NCBI RefSeq assembly: GCF_950066645.1
Contig: NZ_CATMFB010000008.1
Coordinates: 115,935 to 179,934 of the forward strand
Direction of reading: 5' to 3'
Source of the DNA: an uncultured Thalassolituus sp.
GTDB lineage: Bacteria; Pseudomonadota; Gammaproteobacteria; Pseudomonadales; Oceanobacteraceae
Length of the DNA stretch: 64,000 bases
Shown: positions 37,240 through 46,347 of the stretch, in pieces
How the letters are laid out: the number at the start of each line of letters is the position of its first letter
Numbering within the stretch: the first letter of the stretch is position 1
Translations under genes and position numbers: made by a program
The notes under the pieces: model-generated
The model's database searches: none
Told to the model about the DNA's origin: nothing
The model's input: the letters and a program-made list of their open reading frames with translations, nothing else

Positions 37240-38667
37240 ATGACAAAAAAATACCCGTATTACCTCGCCAACGAAGCGGTTTTTGCCAACACCGATCTGA
37301 AAGTCACAGATAAATTCAGTGGCGAAATCGCCTATGAAGTACCGCTGGCAACACCGGACGTTCTGGATCGGGCCATTGCCGCGGCAGAAGCGGCGGCAGA
37401 GCCTATGCGTAATATGACAGTGTATGAGCGGCAGGCGGTACTTGAACACTGTATCAGGCGATTTAAAGAGCGTGCCGATGAACTGGCTGAAGCGTTGTGT
37501 ATTGAAGCAGGTAAACCGATCAATGATGCCCGGGGCGAAGTAGGCCGCTTAATTGATACCTTTAAAATCGCCGCAGAAGAAACGCCGCGTCTGCTGGGAG
37601 AAACGTTACCGTTAGATATCAGCCCACGCGCAAAAGGGTATCGCGGTATGACGCAGCGGGTGCCGATTGGTCCGTGTGCGTTTATCAGTCCGTTTAATTT
37701 CCCTCTCAATCTGGCCGCTCATAAAGTGGCGCCTGCGATTGCGGCGGGTTGCCCGTTTGTATTAAAGCCAGCCAGTATGACTCCAATCGGAGCGCTGCTG
37801 ATTGGTGAAATTCTTGCTGAGACCGATCTGCCCAAAGGTGCATTTTCGGTATTGCCTTGCCGCCGCGACAGCGCCGATCTGCTGACAGAGGACGATCGCC
37901 TGAAACTGCTGAGCTTTACCGGCTCACCCGATGTTGGCTGGAAGCTCAAAGCCCGCGCCGGAAAAAAACCAGTCATCCTGGAGTTAGGCGGCAACGCGGC
38001 CTGTGTGATTGATAACGACTGGGATCTTGATGATGCCGTCGCTCGCGTCATTATCGGTGCGTTTTATCAGTCAGGTCAGAGTTGTATTGGTGTGCAGCGC
38101 TTGTTTGTTCACAGCGATGTGTACGATGTGTTTAAAGAAAAGCTGATCGCAAAAACCAGAACGCTTAAAAGTGGCGACCCGAAAGATCCGCAGACCTTTA
38201 TCGGCCCGATGATTTCAGAAGACGAAGCAGAACGTCTGCATAACTGGATCAACGACGCGCTTAACCGGGGTGCTACTCTGCTGTGTGGTGGTGGGCGCGA
38301 TGGCAATATGCTTCAGGCAACGCTGTTAGAAGGCGTCCCTGCCGATTGTGACCTGAGTGCTGAAGAAGCCTTCGGCCCGGTGGCCATACTCGAACCTTTT
38401 GACGATTATGACGCGGCTCTTAAGCGTGTTAATGACAGTCGTTTTGGCTTACAGGCGGGCATCTTTACCCGTGACCTGTATAAAGCGCAGAAAGCCTGGG
38501 ACACTCTGGATGTCGGTGGCGTTGTGATTGGGGATGTACCGAGCTGGCGCGTGGATCATATGCCTTACGGCGGCGTGAAAGACTCCGGGCTTGGCCGTGA
38601 AGGTATCCGTTGGGCGATGGAAGACATGACCGAACTCCGCCTGATGGTGATCCGCACACCACAGTAG
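37240..38667 (+). CDS. Aldehyde dehydrogenase
   Basis: A 475-aa NAD(P)-dependent aldehyde dehydrogenase. It shows GPCAFISPFNFPLNLAAHK near residues 144-162, FTGSPDVGWKL, the catalytic Glu in LELGGNAACVI and catalytic Cys in QSGQSCIGVQR near 278. The subfamily looks like lactaldehyde/sulfoacetaldehyde-type enzymes (short N-terminus). It is the last gene of the operon and is followed by a 9-bp hairpin. Confidence 0.9.
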   Translation: MTKKYPYYLANEAVFANTDLKVTDKFSGEIAYEVPLATPDVLDRAIAAAEAAAEPMRNMTVYERQAVLEHCIRRFKERADELAEALCIEAGKPINDARGEVGRLIDTFKIAAEETPRLLGETLPLDISPRAKGYRGMTQRVPIGPCAFISPFNFPLNLAAHKVAPAIAAGCPFVLKPASMTPIGALLIGEILAETDLPKGAFSVLPCRRDSADLLTEDDRLKLLSFTGSPDVGWKLKARAGKKPVILELGGNAACVIDNDWDLDDAVARVIIGAFYQSGQSCIGVQRLFVHSDVYDVFKEKLIAKTRTLKSGDPKDPQTFIGPMISEDEAERLHNWINDALNRGATLLCGGGRDGNMLQATLLEGVPADCDLSAEEAFGPVAILEPFDDYDAALKRVNDSRFGLQAGIFTRDLYKAQKAWDTLDVGGVVIGDVPSWRVDHMPYGGVKDSGLGREGIRWAMEDMTELRLMVIRTPQ

Positions 38668-38690
38668 TTGCCACCATCTCTCCCACGAAT

Positions 38691-38721
38691 CAGGCCGGAT
38701 GACATTTTCCCGTCCGGCCTG
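38691..38721 (+). terminator. Probable 3' hairpin of the catabolic operon
   Basis: Perfect 9-bp stem CAGGCCGGA / TCCGGCCTG around a 13-nt loop. No T-tract follows, so it may act with Rho or protect the 3' end. Confidence 0.5.
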
Positions 38722-38779
38722 AATACCCGTCGGCTAAGTGATATAGTCTTCTGACAAATTTATAAAAAGGACGTCAGGG

Positions 38780-39577
38780 ATGTTCCGTTATCTCACCTCT
38801 TTTCTGCTTCTGTTTATTCTTGTCAGCCCTGTTCAAGCAGGCAACGCCAAGCTGAATCAGATACTTGAATTATCCGGCCTGAACGAACAGCTGGACATGA
38901 TTCCGGGCATGATCACCAGTACGGTTGCACAGGGTGACCAGCGTGCGCCTGAAGAAGTGGTGGATAAAGCGGAAGCGATATTCCGCCGTGCTTTTTCTTC
39001 TGAGCGCCTGCGTCGTCAGGTAGTGGATGAACTGAGCGGTCAGTTCAGTGATGCTGAACTCAATGGACTGCTGACCTGGTATGAGTCGCCACTGGCGAAG
39101 AAAATCACCGCCGCAGAGCACGCAGCGGCAAGCGTAGATGCCGCCGAATTGCAGATGGTTGTGGGGGCGCTGGGAGAAAATCAGCAGCTCGTCGAACTGG
39201 CGGTCGAGGTTGAGCGGCTGACAGGCATAACCGATCTGATGATGCGGTTTCAGGAGCAGGCTGCACTGTCTCTGTACACCACAGTGGCGGCCATCATGCA
39301 GCCGGGGCAGCCATTAAACTATGATCAGATGCAGGCAGGTATCCGCCAGCAGATGGGGGGTGCCCGCAGTCAGACCTACAACTACATGCTTGCGATAATG
39401 ATGTACTCGTGGAAAGACATTTCTGTTGAGGAACTGCAGCAGTACCGGACTTTTTTAAGAACAGATGCCGCATCGCGGTTTATGCGACTGGCATCGAAAG
39501 GAACACTGGACGCGATGAATCTGGCGTTTTCAGATGGCGTGGCTGAGTTAATGCAGTCGCTGAAGAAGAACGACTGA
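38780..39577 (+). CDS. DUF2059 secreted protein
   Basis: A 265-aa exported protein with a signal peptide (FRYLTSFLLLFILVSPVQAG, cleavage after about residue 20). The mature part is alpha-helical with a DUF2059-like segment (LNGLLTWYESPLAKKITAAE). Function unknown; periplasmic. AAAAGGA precedes the ATG. It is convergent with bamD, with only 13 nt between the stops. Confidence 0.75.
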   Translation: MFRYLTSFLLLFILVSPVQAGNAKLNQILELSGLNEQLDMIPGMITSTVAQGDQRAPEEVVDKAEAIFRRAFSSERLRRQVVDELSGQFSDAELNGLLTWYESPLAKKITAAEHAAASVDAAELQMVVGALGENQQLVELAVEVERLTGITDLMMRFQEQAALSLYTTVAAIMQPGQPLNYDQMQAGIRQQMGGARSQTYNYMLAIMMYSWKDISVEELQQYRTFLRTDAASRFMRLASKGTLDAMNLAFSDGVAELMQSLKKND

Positions 39578-39590
39578 GCAGCATCGCCGC

Positions 39591-40418
39591 TCAGTCAATC
39601 AGCCCGAAACTGACGATGTTCCAGAAACTGCGGCGGTCGACTTCCGTCAGGCCGCTGCTTTCAAATGTACCGCTCGCAAGCTGGGGATGATCCGGATGGT
39701 TCAGTGTCAGCAGAGCCAGCGCCTTTTCAGATTCCTCTGTTAACCCCAGCAGCTCATAAGCCTCAGTCATGATGGCCAGTGCATCCGCCACTGCGTGGGT
39801 TTTCTGATAGTGCGTCAGAACTTCTTCGCCCCGGTTCGCGGCGGCCAGATAGGCGTGACGCTTCATGTAGTAACGGGCGATTTCCATCTGATACGACGCC
39901 AGGCGCTCGCGCAGATAAATCATCCGTGCACGTGCATCCGTATTATATGCACTGTCAGGGAAGCGTTTGATCAGCTCGTCAAAATACGCGAACGAGTCCT
40001 GCAGGGGCACCGGGTTGCGCTTATCTGTACCGTCACCGAAGTAGCGCTCAACAAAGGCAAAGCCCATTTCGTAGGTCGCCAGGCCACGCATGTAATAGGC
40101 GTAATCCACCTGAGCGTGCAGTGGGTGCAGACGGATAAAGCGCTCTGCCTGGGCCAGCACTGACTCCATATCTGCCATACGGAAGTGCACATAAATCAGT
40201 TCCAGCTGGGCCTGTTCGGCGTACTTGCCGAAAGGATACTGGCTTTCCAGCCGGTTCAGCCGGTCTTCGGCGACCAGCATGTTGTTGTCTTCAATGGCTT
40301 CCCGGGCTTCGCGGTAGTATTCCTGCTCGGTGAGGATGTCGCGTTGCGGATTGGAAGAACAGGCGCTGATCAGAGCTGCAGTGAATACGATCAGGCCGAG
40401 TGACTTTATGGAGTGCAT
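39591..40418 (-). CDS. bamD: Outer-membrane assembly lipoprotein BamD
   Basis: Start placed at 40418 (275 aa) because it gives a lipoprotein signal peptide with lipobox ISAC (MHSIKSLGLIVFTAALISAC). The mature protein is TPR-rich (AEQAQLELIYVHFRMAD, YAYYMRGLATYEMGF), as in BamD, the essential lipoprotein partner of BamA. It is divergent from rluD with 99 bp between starts, the usual gammaproteobacterial arrangement. Confidence 0.92.
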   Translation of the reverse strand: MHSIKSLGLIVFTAALISACSSNPQRDILTEQEYYREAREAIEDNNMLVAEDRLNRLESQYPFGKYAEQAQLELIYVHFRMADMESVLAQAERFIRLHPLHAQVDYAYYMRGLATYEMGFAFVERYFGDGTDKRNPVPLQDSFAYFDELIKRFPDSAYNTDARARMIYLRERLASYQMEIARYYMKRHAYLAAANRGEEVLTHYQKTHAVADALAIMTEAYELLGLTEESEKALALLTLNHPDHPQLASGTFESSGLTEVDRRSFWNIVSFGLID

Positions 40419-40517
40419 TAGCGTACTTCTATACAATGTGCAGATTGCCGTATTAGAACACACCTGAGCCGCTTCATCACCCACAGGTCATGAGGTCAGG
40501 TTTACTTCAGAGTCATT

Positions 40518-41477
40518 ATGTCCAGTCAGATTTCTCATACCGTCGAAGTTCCCTACGAAGAGGGAAATAAACGTCTTGATCAGGTTGCTGCCCGCCTGTT
40601 TCCGGACTTCTCACGCTCCCGCCTGCAGGAGTGGATTAAGAGTGGTCAGCTGACCGTCAATGGCGAGGTCATGCGCGGCCGCGATAAGGTCGTTGGCGGC
40701 GAGACACTGGAGCTTAAAGCCGAGCTTGAGGCTGAAGGCGACTGGCAGCCTGAAGAGATTGATCTGGATATCGTCTACGAAGACGACGATATTCTCGTGC
40801 TCAATAAACAGGCGGGCCTGGTGGTGCATCCGGCGGCTGGTAACCGTACTGGTACCCTGCTGAACGGACTGCTGTTTCATTGCCCCGACCTGATCAATAT
40901 CCCGCGTGCCGGGATTGTTCACCGGCTGGATAAAGACACCACCGGCCTGATGGTGGTCGCCAAGACTCTGCAGGCACAGACGCATCTGGTGGCCCAGCTG
41001 CAGGATCGCAGCATGGGACGTGAGTACGAAGCCGTCGTTCAGGGGCATATGATCAGTGGCGGGACCGTCGACGAACCCATTGGTCGTCATGGCACTCAGC
41101 GCACCAAAATGGCCGTGAACCCGATGGGTAAAGAGGCTGTGACTCACTACCGGGTGCTGCACAAATTTCCAACGCACACCTATATCCGCTGCAAGCTCGA
41201 AACCGGCCGTACCCACCAGATCCGCGTACATATGGCACACATCGGGCATCCGCTCGTGGGCGATGCCACCTACGCCGCACGTCAGCGCCTGACCAAAGGT
41301 ATCGGGCCTGAGCTGCGTGAACTGCTGGTGTCGTTTCCTCGTCAGGCCCTGCATGCCAAGGCACTGACCCTGATGCACCCGCGCACGGAAGAGACCATGG
41401 AATGGGAAATCGAACTGCCGGATGACTTTATCGAACTGCTCAACACCATGGCAGACGACGAAGACAGGGATGACTGA
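40518..41477 (+). CDS. rluD: 23S rRNA pseudouridine(1911/1915/1917) synthase RluD
   Basis: A 319-aa RluA-family enzyme. An N-terminal S4 RNA-binding domain (RLDQVAARLFPDFSRSRLQE) is followed by the catalytic domain with the Asp in HRLDKDTTGLMVVAKT near residue 139. ETGRTHQIRVHMAHIGHPLVGD is the conserved C-terminal motif, split by position near 230-250. It modifies helix 69 of 23S rRNA. pgeF overlaps its 3' end by 8 nt. Confidence 0.93.
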   Translation: MSSQISHTVEVPYEEGNKRLDQVAARLFPDFSRSRLQEWIKSGQLTVNGEVMRGRDKVVGGETLELKAELEAEGDWQPEEIDLDIVYEDDDILVLNKQAGLVVHPAAGNRTGTLLNGLLFHCPDLINIPRAGIVHRLDKDTTGLMVVAKTLQAQTHLVAQLQDRSMGREYEAVVQGHMISGGTVDEPIGRHGTQRTKMAVNPMGKEAVTHYRVLHKFPTHTYIRCKLETGRTHQIRVHMAHIGHPLVGDATYAARQRLTKGIGPELRELLVSFPRQALHAKALTLMHPRTEETMEWEIELPDDFIELLNTMADDEDRDD

Positions 41478-42192
41478 ACTCTACCGTCCTGACTGGGCGC
41501 TGCCTGCCGGTGTGCAGGCCCGATATTCCGGCCGCGCTGGCGGGGTATCGGTCGCCCCCTATGACACCCTTAATCTGGGGGACCACGTAGGTGATAATCC
41601 TCAGGCCGTCGCAGAAAACCGTGCACGCCTGCTGGCACAGCTGCCGGGCTGCGATGACATTCAGTGGTTGGAGCAGGTACACGGCATTGACGTCGCCGAG
41701 GCCCGCCCTCAGGCGCCGGTGGTATGTGCTGATGCCTCTGTCAGTGCTGCTGCCGGAGTCGCGTGTGCGGTTCTGACCGCCGATTGCCTCCCGGTGTTAT
41801 TCTGCGCCCGCGATGGTTCCCGCGTTGCCGCCGCACATGCCGGTTGGCGTGGTCTCGCGGGCGGTATCCTGCCAGAGACGCTGAAGCAGTTCTCAGACCC
41901 CGGTGACGTACTGGTGTTTCTGGCGCCCGCCATCGGGCCCGAGGCTTTTGAAGTCGGCCCGGAAGTGCGCGAAGCCTTTGCCTGGGCCAGCGATGCCTGC
42001 TTCAGGGCAGGGCAGGGGGATCGCCTTTATGCAGACATCTACGCCCTGGCCCGCGAGCAGCTGCAACAGGCCGGTGTCACCTCCGTGGTGGGCGGCACAG
42101 AATGTACTTTCTCGCAGCCGCAACAGTATTTCTCTTACCGTCGCGACGGCGTTACCGGCCGACAGGTCAGCCTGATCTGGCGTTCTCTCTGA
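41470..42192 (+). CDS. pgeF: Peptidoglycan editing factor / multicopper-oxidase-fold PgeF (YfiH)
   Basis: Start at the ATG at 41470 (240 aa), overlapping rluD by 8 nt. The family signature residues are present: EQVHGIDV (His), TADCLPVLF (Cys), HAGWRGLAGG (His). YfiH/PgeF proteins act on purine nucleosides in vitro and affect peptidoglycan precursor fidelity. The bamD / rluD-pgeF order supports the assignment. Confidence 0.9.
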   Translation: MTELYRPDWALPAGVQARYSGRAGGVSVAPYDTLNLGDHVGDNPQAVAENRARLLAQLPGCDDIQWLEQVHGIDVAEARPQAPVVCADASVSAAAGVACAVLTADCLPVLFCARDGSRVAAAHAGWRGLAGGILPETLKQFSDPGDVLVFLAPAIGPEAFEVGPEVREAFAWASDACFRAGQGDRLYADIYALAREQLQQAGVTSVVGGTECTFSQPQQYFSYRRDGVTGRQVSLIWRSL

Positions 42193-42522
42193 AAAAACCG
42201 AGCGCTGTTCTGGGGTATTGAGCGCGAGCCCTTGATTTTACAGGGATTAAGTGGTTCCAACTCGCTCAGTCTGCTGTTAGAATATGCGACGCTTTGTCAG
42301 CTGGTACATGCCCACACCCGGCGCAGTGCCCCTGACAATCACGGCCTCTGATGCGGTTATCCTCCGCATCCGGTTTCCGCCCTGACGTCCCGGAACGGGA
42401 ATCGGGTTTCTGATGACGAACTAAAAGTGACTCATCCAGCCTAATCGGGACTGCGCGAGGCAGGCCCTGTTCGAAGGTTTACGAATATTGCCCAACGTCG
42501 GGCATCGAAAGAGGATACAACG
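42193..42522 (+). promoter_or_regulatory. Leader region of ilvIH
   Basis: 330 bp without a recognised gene. A possible promoter is TTCCAA (42255-42260), 17-bp spacer, TAGAAT (42278-42283). Downstream, a short reading frame from ATG 42308 encodes 25 residues, about eight of which are Ile, Leu or Val. Its end overlaps a hairpin (GATGCGG / CCGCATC, 42350-42370), and CCCG/CGGG follows. This resembles an amino-acid attenuator but lacks a clear T-tract and a good ribosome-binding site for the small frame. Confidence 0.4.
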
Positions 42523-44247
42523 GTGGAATTGATTTCCGGCGGAGATATGCTGGTTCGTGCACTGCATGAAGCTGGTGTTGAATATATTTATGGTTACCCA
42601 GGCGGTTCGCTGCTGCACGTATACGATGCTGTTTACAAGCAGAGTGCAGTAAAGCACGTACTGGTACGTCACGAGCAGGCCGCTGCTCACATGGCGGATG
42701 GTTACGCACGTGCGACCGGTAAACCGGGCGTAGTGATGGTGACTTCTGGTCCGGGTGCGACTAACACAGTGACTGGTATCGCTACTGCGTTTACTGACTC
42801 TATCCCTATGGTTGTCATCTCCGGTCAGGTGATGAGCCATCTGGTGGGCGACGACGCCTTCCAGGAAACCGACATGCTGGGTGTGTCACGTCCTATCGTG
42901 AAGCACAGCTTTGCGGTACGTCGTCCTGAAGACATCCCTGAGATCGTTGCTAAGGCGTTCTACATCGCCAGCACCGGTCGTCCTGGCCCTGTTGTGATCG
43001 ACATTCCGAAAGACATGACCATGCCGAACGAGCGCTATGAGTATGTCTATCCGAAGAAGATCAAAATGCGCTCTTACACGCCGCCTCAGCGTGGTCACTC
43101 CGGCCAGATCAAAAAGGCCGTCGAGATGCTGCTGGCTGCTAAGCGCCCGATCATCTATGCCGGTGGTGGCGTTATCATCGACGGTAGCTCAGACAAACTG
43201 CGCGCACTGGTTGATCGCCTGAACTTCCCATGCACCAACACCCTGATGGGCCTTGGCTGTTACCCGGGTACTGGCGAGCGCTTCGTGGGCATGCTGGGCA
43301 TGCACGGTTCGTATGAAGCCAATATGACCATGCATAACGCAGACGTTATTCTGGCTGTTGGCGCGCGCTTCGATGACCGTGTGACCAACGCAACCAGCAA
43401 GTTCTGCCCGGACGCCAAGATCATTCACATTGATATCGATCCATCGTCTATCTCCAAAACCATCATCGCTGATGTGCCGATTGTCGGCCCGGTCGGTGCA
43501 GTTCTGGACGAAATGATGGCGCTGCTGGATGAAGCTGGTGAAACTCCGGATGCCGATGCACTGGAAACCTGGTGGAAGCAGATCAACGAATGGCGTCAGC
43601 GTCATGGCGGTCACTACGACAAGAACGACAGCCAGCTGATGAAGCCACAGGAAGTGATCGAAGCCATGTGGACCGCGACCAAGGGCGATGCCTTCATCAC
43701 CTCAGACGTAGGTCAGCACCAGATGTTTGCCGCTCAGTACTACAAGTTTGATAAACCAAACCGCTGGATCAACTCCGGTGGTCTGGGCACCATGGGCTTT
43801 GGTTTCCCAGCGGCGATGGGCATCAAAATGAACTTCCCGGACGACATGGTGGTATGTGTGACTGGTGAAGGTTCTATTCAGATGAACATTCAGGAACTGT
43901 CTACCTGTCTGCAGTACGGCATTCCAGTAAAAATCCTGTGTCTGAACAACGGCTCACTGGGCATGGTTCGCCAGTGGCAGGACATGAACTACGAAGGCCG
44001 TCACTCACACTCTTACATGGAATCCCTGCCTGACTTCGTCAAGCTGGTAGAAGCCTATGGTCACGTGGGTATCCGCGTTGAAGGCCGTGATCAGCTGCCT
44101 CAGGCGCTGGAAGATACCTTCGGCAAGTACAACGACCGTCTGGTATTCCTGGACGTCGCCGTCGACGAGACCGAGCACGTGTATCCAATGCAGGTGCCAA
44201 TGGGCTCTATGCGTGATATGTGGCTGAGCAAGACGGAGCGTACGTGA
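42523..44247 (+). CDS. ilvI: Acetolactate synthase large subunit
   Basis: A 574-aa thiamine-diphosphate enzyme catalysing the first common step of valine/leucine/isoleucine synthesis. It has the catalytic Glu in [18 protein letters not shown] near residue 50, and the ThDP-binding [15 protein letters not shown] near 446 with [12 protein letters not shown]. The start is GTG at 42523 with GAGGA at 42511-42515. The small-subunit gene follows after 2 nt. Whether it is IlvB or IlvI type cannot be settled by eye; pairing with an IlvH-length subunit favours IlvI. Confidence 0.93.
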   Translation: MELISGGDMLVRALHEAGVEYIYGYPGGSLLHVYDAVYKQSAVKHVLVRHEQAAAHMADGYARATGKPGVVMVTSGPGATNTVTGIATAFTDSIPMVVISGQVMSHLVGDDAFQETDMLGVSRPIVKHSFAVRRPEDIPEIVAKAFYIASTGRPGPVVIDIPKDMTMPNERYEYVYPKKIKMRSYTPPQRGHSGQIKKAVEMLLAAKRPIIYAGGGVIIDGSSDKLRALVDRLNFPCTNTLMGLGCYPGTGERFVGMLGMHGSYEANMTMHNADVILAVGARFDDRVTNATSKFCPDAKIIHIDIDPSSISKTIIADVPIVGPVGAVLDEMMALLDEAGETPDADALETWWKQINEWRQRHGGHYDKNDSQLMKPQEVIEAMWTATKGDAFITSDVGQHQMFAAQYYKFDKPNRWINSGGLGTMGFGFPAAMGIKMNFPDDMVVCVTGEGSIQMNIQELSTCLQYGIPVKILCLNNGSLGMVRQWQDMNYEGRHSHSYMESLPDFVKLVEAYGHVGIRVEGRDQLPQALEDTFGKYNDRLVFLDVAVDETEHVYPMQVPMGSMRDMWLSKTERT

Positions 44248-44249
44248 TC

Positions 44250-44741
44250 ATGAGACACATTATTTCTATCCTGCTTGAAAACGAACCGGGCGCACTGTCA
44301 CGCGTTGTTGGTCTGTTTGCACAGCGTGGTTACAACATCGAAACCCTCACGGTGGCACCAACCGAAGACGAGACACTGTCGCGTCTGACCATGACCACCA
44401 CAGGTGACGAGCGTAAGATCGAACAGATCACCAAACAGCTCAACAAGCTGATTGAAGTGGTAAAACTGGTCGACCTGTCCGAAGGCCCACACATTGAGCG
44501 TGAACTTATGCTCATTAAAGTGAAAGCCATTGGTGCGCAGCGTGCAGAGATCAAACGGACTGCGGATATCTTCCGTGGCCAGATCGTCGACGTGACCGCC
44601 AGCGTTTACACCATCCAGCTGACCGGCACCAGCGACAAGCTGGAAGCCTTTATTGAAGCGATTGGTGCAGGTTGTGTACTCGAAACCGTACGTACCGGTG
44701 TATCTGGTATCGCACGCGGTGAAAAAGTACTGAGTCTGTAA
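44250..44741 (+). CDS. ilvH: Acetolactate synthase small (regulatory) subunit
   Basis: Start chosen at ATG 44250 (163 aa, IlvH length); a reading from 44220 lies inside ilvI. It has an N-terminal ACT domain (ISILLENEPGALSRVVGLFA) that binds valine, and the C-terminal domain of IlvH/IlvN. It is followed by a strong terminator rather than ilvC, which is the usual next gene; here the integron-like island begins instead. Confidence 0.94.
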   Translation: MRHIISILLENEPGALSRVVGLFAQRGYNIETLTVAPTEDETLSRLTMTTTGDERKIEQITKQLNKLIEVVKLVDLSEGPHIERELMLIKVKAIGAQRAEIKRTADIFRGQIVDVTASVYTIQLTGTSDKLEAFIEAIGAGCVLETVRTGVSGIARGEKVLSL

Positions 44742-44763
44742 GCGTTAACGCTGCAAACTTTGA

Positions 44764-44786
44764 AAAGGGCCTTCGGGCCCTTTTTT
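44764..44786 (+). terminator. Rho-independent terminator of ilvIH
   Basis: Stem AAAGGGCC / GGGCCCTTT with a TTC-type loop and a T-run (TTTTTTATT) on the plus strand, 22 bp after ilvH. Confidence 0.9.
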
Positions 44787-44937
44787 ATTGGCCAGATAAA
44801 AGGCCGCTAAATGTAAATATGGCAGGTCTATACACCGTATGATTTGGGCTTTTCAGGCAAATCAGGCACGCTGTGTTTTCGTGCTTGCGCGTTTTGTCGG
44901 AGCGGGGTACCGTAAACATCAGTCTAATCAAAGAGTT

Positions 44938-44960
44938 ATAAACTTGGTTTACAAGTTTAT
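44938..44960. repeat. Perfect 9-bp inverted repeat upstream of the cassette array
   Basis: ATAAACTTG (44938-44946), 5-nt loop GTTTA, CAAGTTTAT (44952-44960). It could be an operator for the small downstream frame or a remnant of the integron platform. No protein-coding gene is recognised in the surrounding 44787-45019. Confidence 0.5.
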
Positions 44961-45019
44961 GTGCAAGCCCTCGTCAAAATGACAGGCGCGCACGTTTTTC
45001 TGGAAGGGAGATTTGAATT

Positions 45020-45112
45020 ATGGAAAATTCTTCAATGCAATCAATAAGTTATCTCGGAAACCTCGAAAGAGTATCCCGGGATAAACGCGCACGCACACTA
45101 ACAAGCTGTTAA
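45020..45112 (+). CDS. Possible 30-aa ORF cut by the first cassette boundary
   Basis: ATG at 45020 is preceded by GGAAGGGAG. It encodes 30 residues and stops inside the GTTAAAT box (45108-45114) where the first cassette begins. It may be the 5' remnant of a gene interrupted by cassette insertion, or a leader peptide. No homology recognised. Confidence 0.3.
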   Translation: MENSSMQSISYLGNLERVSRDKRARTLTSC

Positions 45113-45128
45113 ATATAAAGTTAAGAAT

Positions 45129-45392
45129 ATGCCACACCATCCAGTTGAAGTGATTTTAGGTAATAAGACATACCTCTTGGATATTGCTCAATCAATTTTC
45201 TGGTCTTGTGTGTTTGTATTTTATTTTTATATGAAGAAAAGAGAAAATGTCTCATATCTAGAGGCTGTAAAATACGTAGTTGGCGTTAAAAAATTTAAGC
45301 ACGATATGTATACCATGGGCTTGGCTGTTATTGCTGTTGGGGGGTTCTTCGGTTTAATTATGTATGGAAATTTTACGAGAGGCAACATTTAA
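45129..45392 (+). CDS. Cassette 1: small membrane protein, 87 aa
   Basis: Unrecognised protein with two likely membrane segments (about residues 15-35 and 60-78) and a basic loop between. AT-rich. The TAA stop is inside the first box of the following attC site, a typical cassette layout. Only about 15 bp separate the cassette boundary from the ATG. Confidence 0.6.
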   Translation: MPHHPVEVILGNKTYLLDIAQSIFWSCVFVFYFYMKKRENVSYLEAVKYVVGVKKFKHDMYTMGLAVIAVGGFFGLIMYGNFTRGNI

Positions 45393-45477
45393 CAAGCCGC
45401 TGAAATTCGTTACGGCCACAAAAAAGCGTGGCCTTCACTAGGACTTGCTTCGCTCGCCGTCTAGCGGGGCGTTATGT
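45387..45477 (+). other. attC-like recombination site A
   Basis: 91-bp imperfect palindrome. It starts with ATTTAAC (fits RYYYAAC), ends with GTTATGT, has outer arms AACAAGCCGC / GCGGGGCGTT and an internal GGCCAC / GTGGCC hairpin. Nearly the same site recurs at 46624. Confidence 0.78.
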
Positions 45478-45493
45478 ATAGTATGGGTGATGA

Positions 45494-45877
45494 ATGAAGT
45501 CCTATAAAATACTATTTGTGGTCGGCATATTCTTTTCAGTTCTAATTATAGTGGTAGGGTTAACCCCATTTGATATGCCACGATCGACTTATGGCGATGC
45601 ATATGTTTTTGTGGGTGTGTTGATTTTTATATATTCATCTTTTAACTTGCATTATTTAAGAAACCGCAGGCCGAAGAAGTTATTGGCAATCTTATTCCCT
45701 ACGGTGTGTATCTGTGCAGCGCATTTTCTTACAATTGGATTAGGTGGTTATTTTAATTACTGGATGCCTCTAGCTGAGCATGAAGTCTTTAGTCGAAACC
45801 TGATTTATGGAGGCGCATCTTTGATGATTTTAATTGTTGGCTTGCTTGGTTTTAAAATCGGGTACAAGCATGCATAA
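45494..45877 (+). CDS. Cassette 2: integral membrane protein, 127 aa
   Basis: Unrecognised protein with about four membrane segments (residues 5-24, 38-55, 64-82, 105-124). It starts 23 bp after the cassette boundary. No motif recognised. AT-rich and flanked by attC-like sites on both sides. Confidence 0.6.
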   Translation: MKSYKILFVVGIFFSVLIIVVGLTPFDMPRSTYGDAYVFVGVLIFIYSSFNLHYLRNRRPKKLLAILFPTVCICAAHFLTIGLGGYFNYWMPLAEHEVFSRNLIYGGASLMILIVGLLGFKIGYKHA

Positions 45878-45952
45878 AAAGGCGGTCAAGAACTGTTCCG
45901 CTTCGATTCACTGGACGCAGCTGACGCTGCGCCTTTTGCCGCGGTGTTAAAT
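45872..45952 (+). other. attC-like recombination site B (divergent)
   Basis: Palindromic region with AAAAGGCG / CGCCTTTT arms and a terminal GTTAAAT box (45946-45952). Its left box (GCATAAA) deviates from RYYYAAC, so it is a weaker call. Confidence 0.55.
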
Positions 45953-45958
45953 ATTTCT

Positions 45959-46261
45959 ATGAATATACGTAAGATTATCAGCGGATTACTTTTTGCGTTC
46001 ACCGTGACGTTATTTGGGATTTCATTCAGTTCTTACTGGGATGCTATGTTAGTCGGGAAAAGAATTCCAGTGACGATAGATTACTTAATCGATGCGGGGC
46101 TCATATCAGCTACAGTGCTTTGGTTATGGATGCTGGGAAATTTTTTTCAGTCAGGTCCTAAAAAAGCTCGTGTTGCTATCGGCTTTGCTATGTTATTTTT
46201 TAATATCATGGCCGCTCCAATATACTGGGCAACTTACTATGTGCATCAGTCAAACACTTAA
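45959..46261 (+). CDS. Cassette 3: membrane protein, 100 aa
   Basis: Unrecognised hydrophobic protein with about three membrane segments (residues 8-26, 43-62, 73-92). The ATG at 45959 lies only 7 nt after the GTTAAAT box, leaving little room for a ribosome-binding site; a GTG at 45944 inside the attC is an alternative start. The stop overlaps the next attC site. Confidence 0.55.
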   Translation: MNIRKIISGLLFAFTVTLFGISFSSYWDAMLVGKRIPVTIDYLIDAGLISATVLWLWMLGNFFQSGPKKARVAIGFAMLFFNIMAAPIYWATYYVHQSNT

Positions 46262-46336
46262 CAAGCGCAGGCAAAATCGCACACTTCGTGTGCTGGACTT
46301 GCAACAAGTTGCTCGCCTTTGCTGCGGGCGTTAATT
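46256..46336 (+). other. attC-like recombination site C
   Basis: 81-bp imperfect palindrome starting ACTTAAC (fits RYYYAAC) and ending GTTAATT. It has AAGCGCAGGC / GCTGCGGGCG arms and an inner GCACAC / GTGTGC hairpin. Confidence 0.72.
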
Positions 46337-46347
46337 GCTAAAGGCGT

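Noticed and set aside
44787..45019. Integron integrase gene or attI site
   Set aside because: No tyrosine-recombinase motif on either strand and no convincing attI; the array is therefore called integrase-less.
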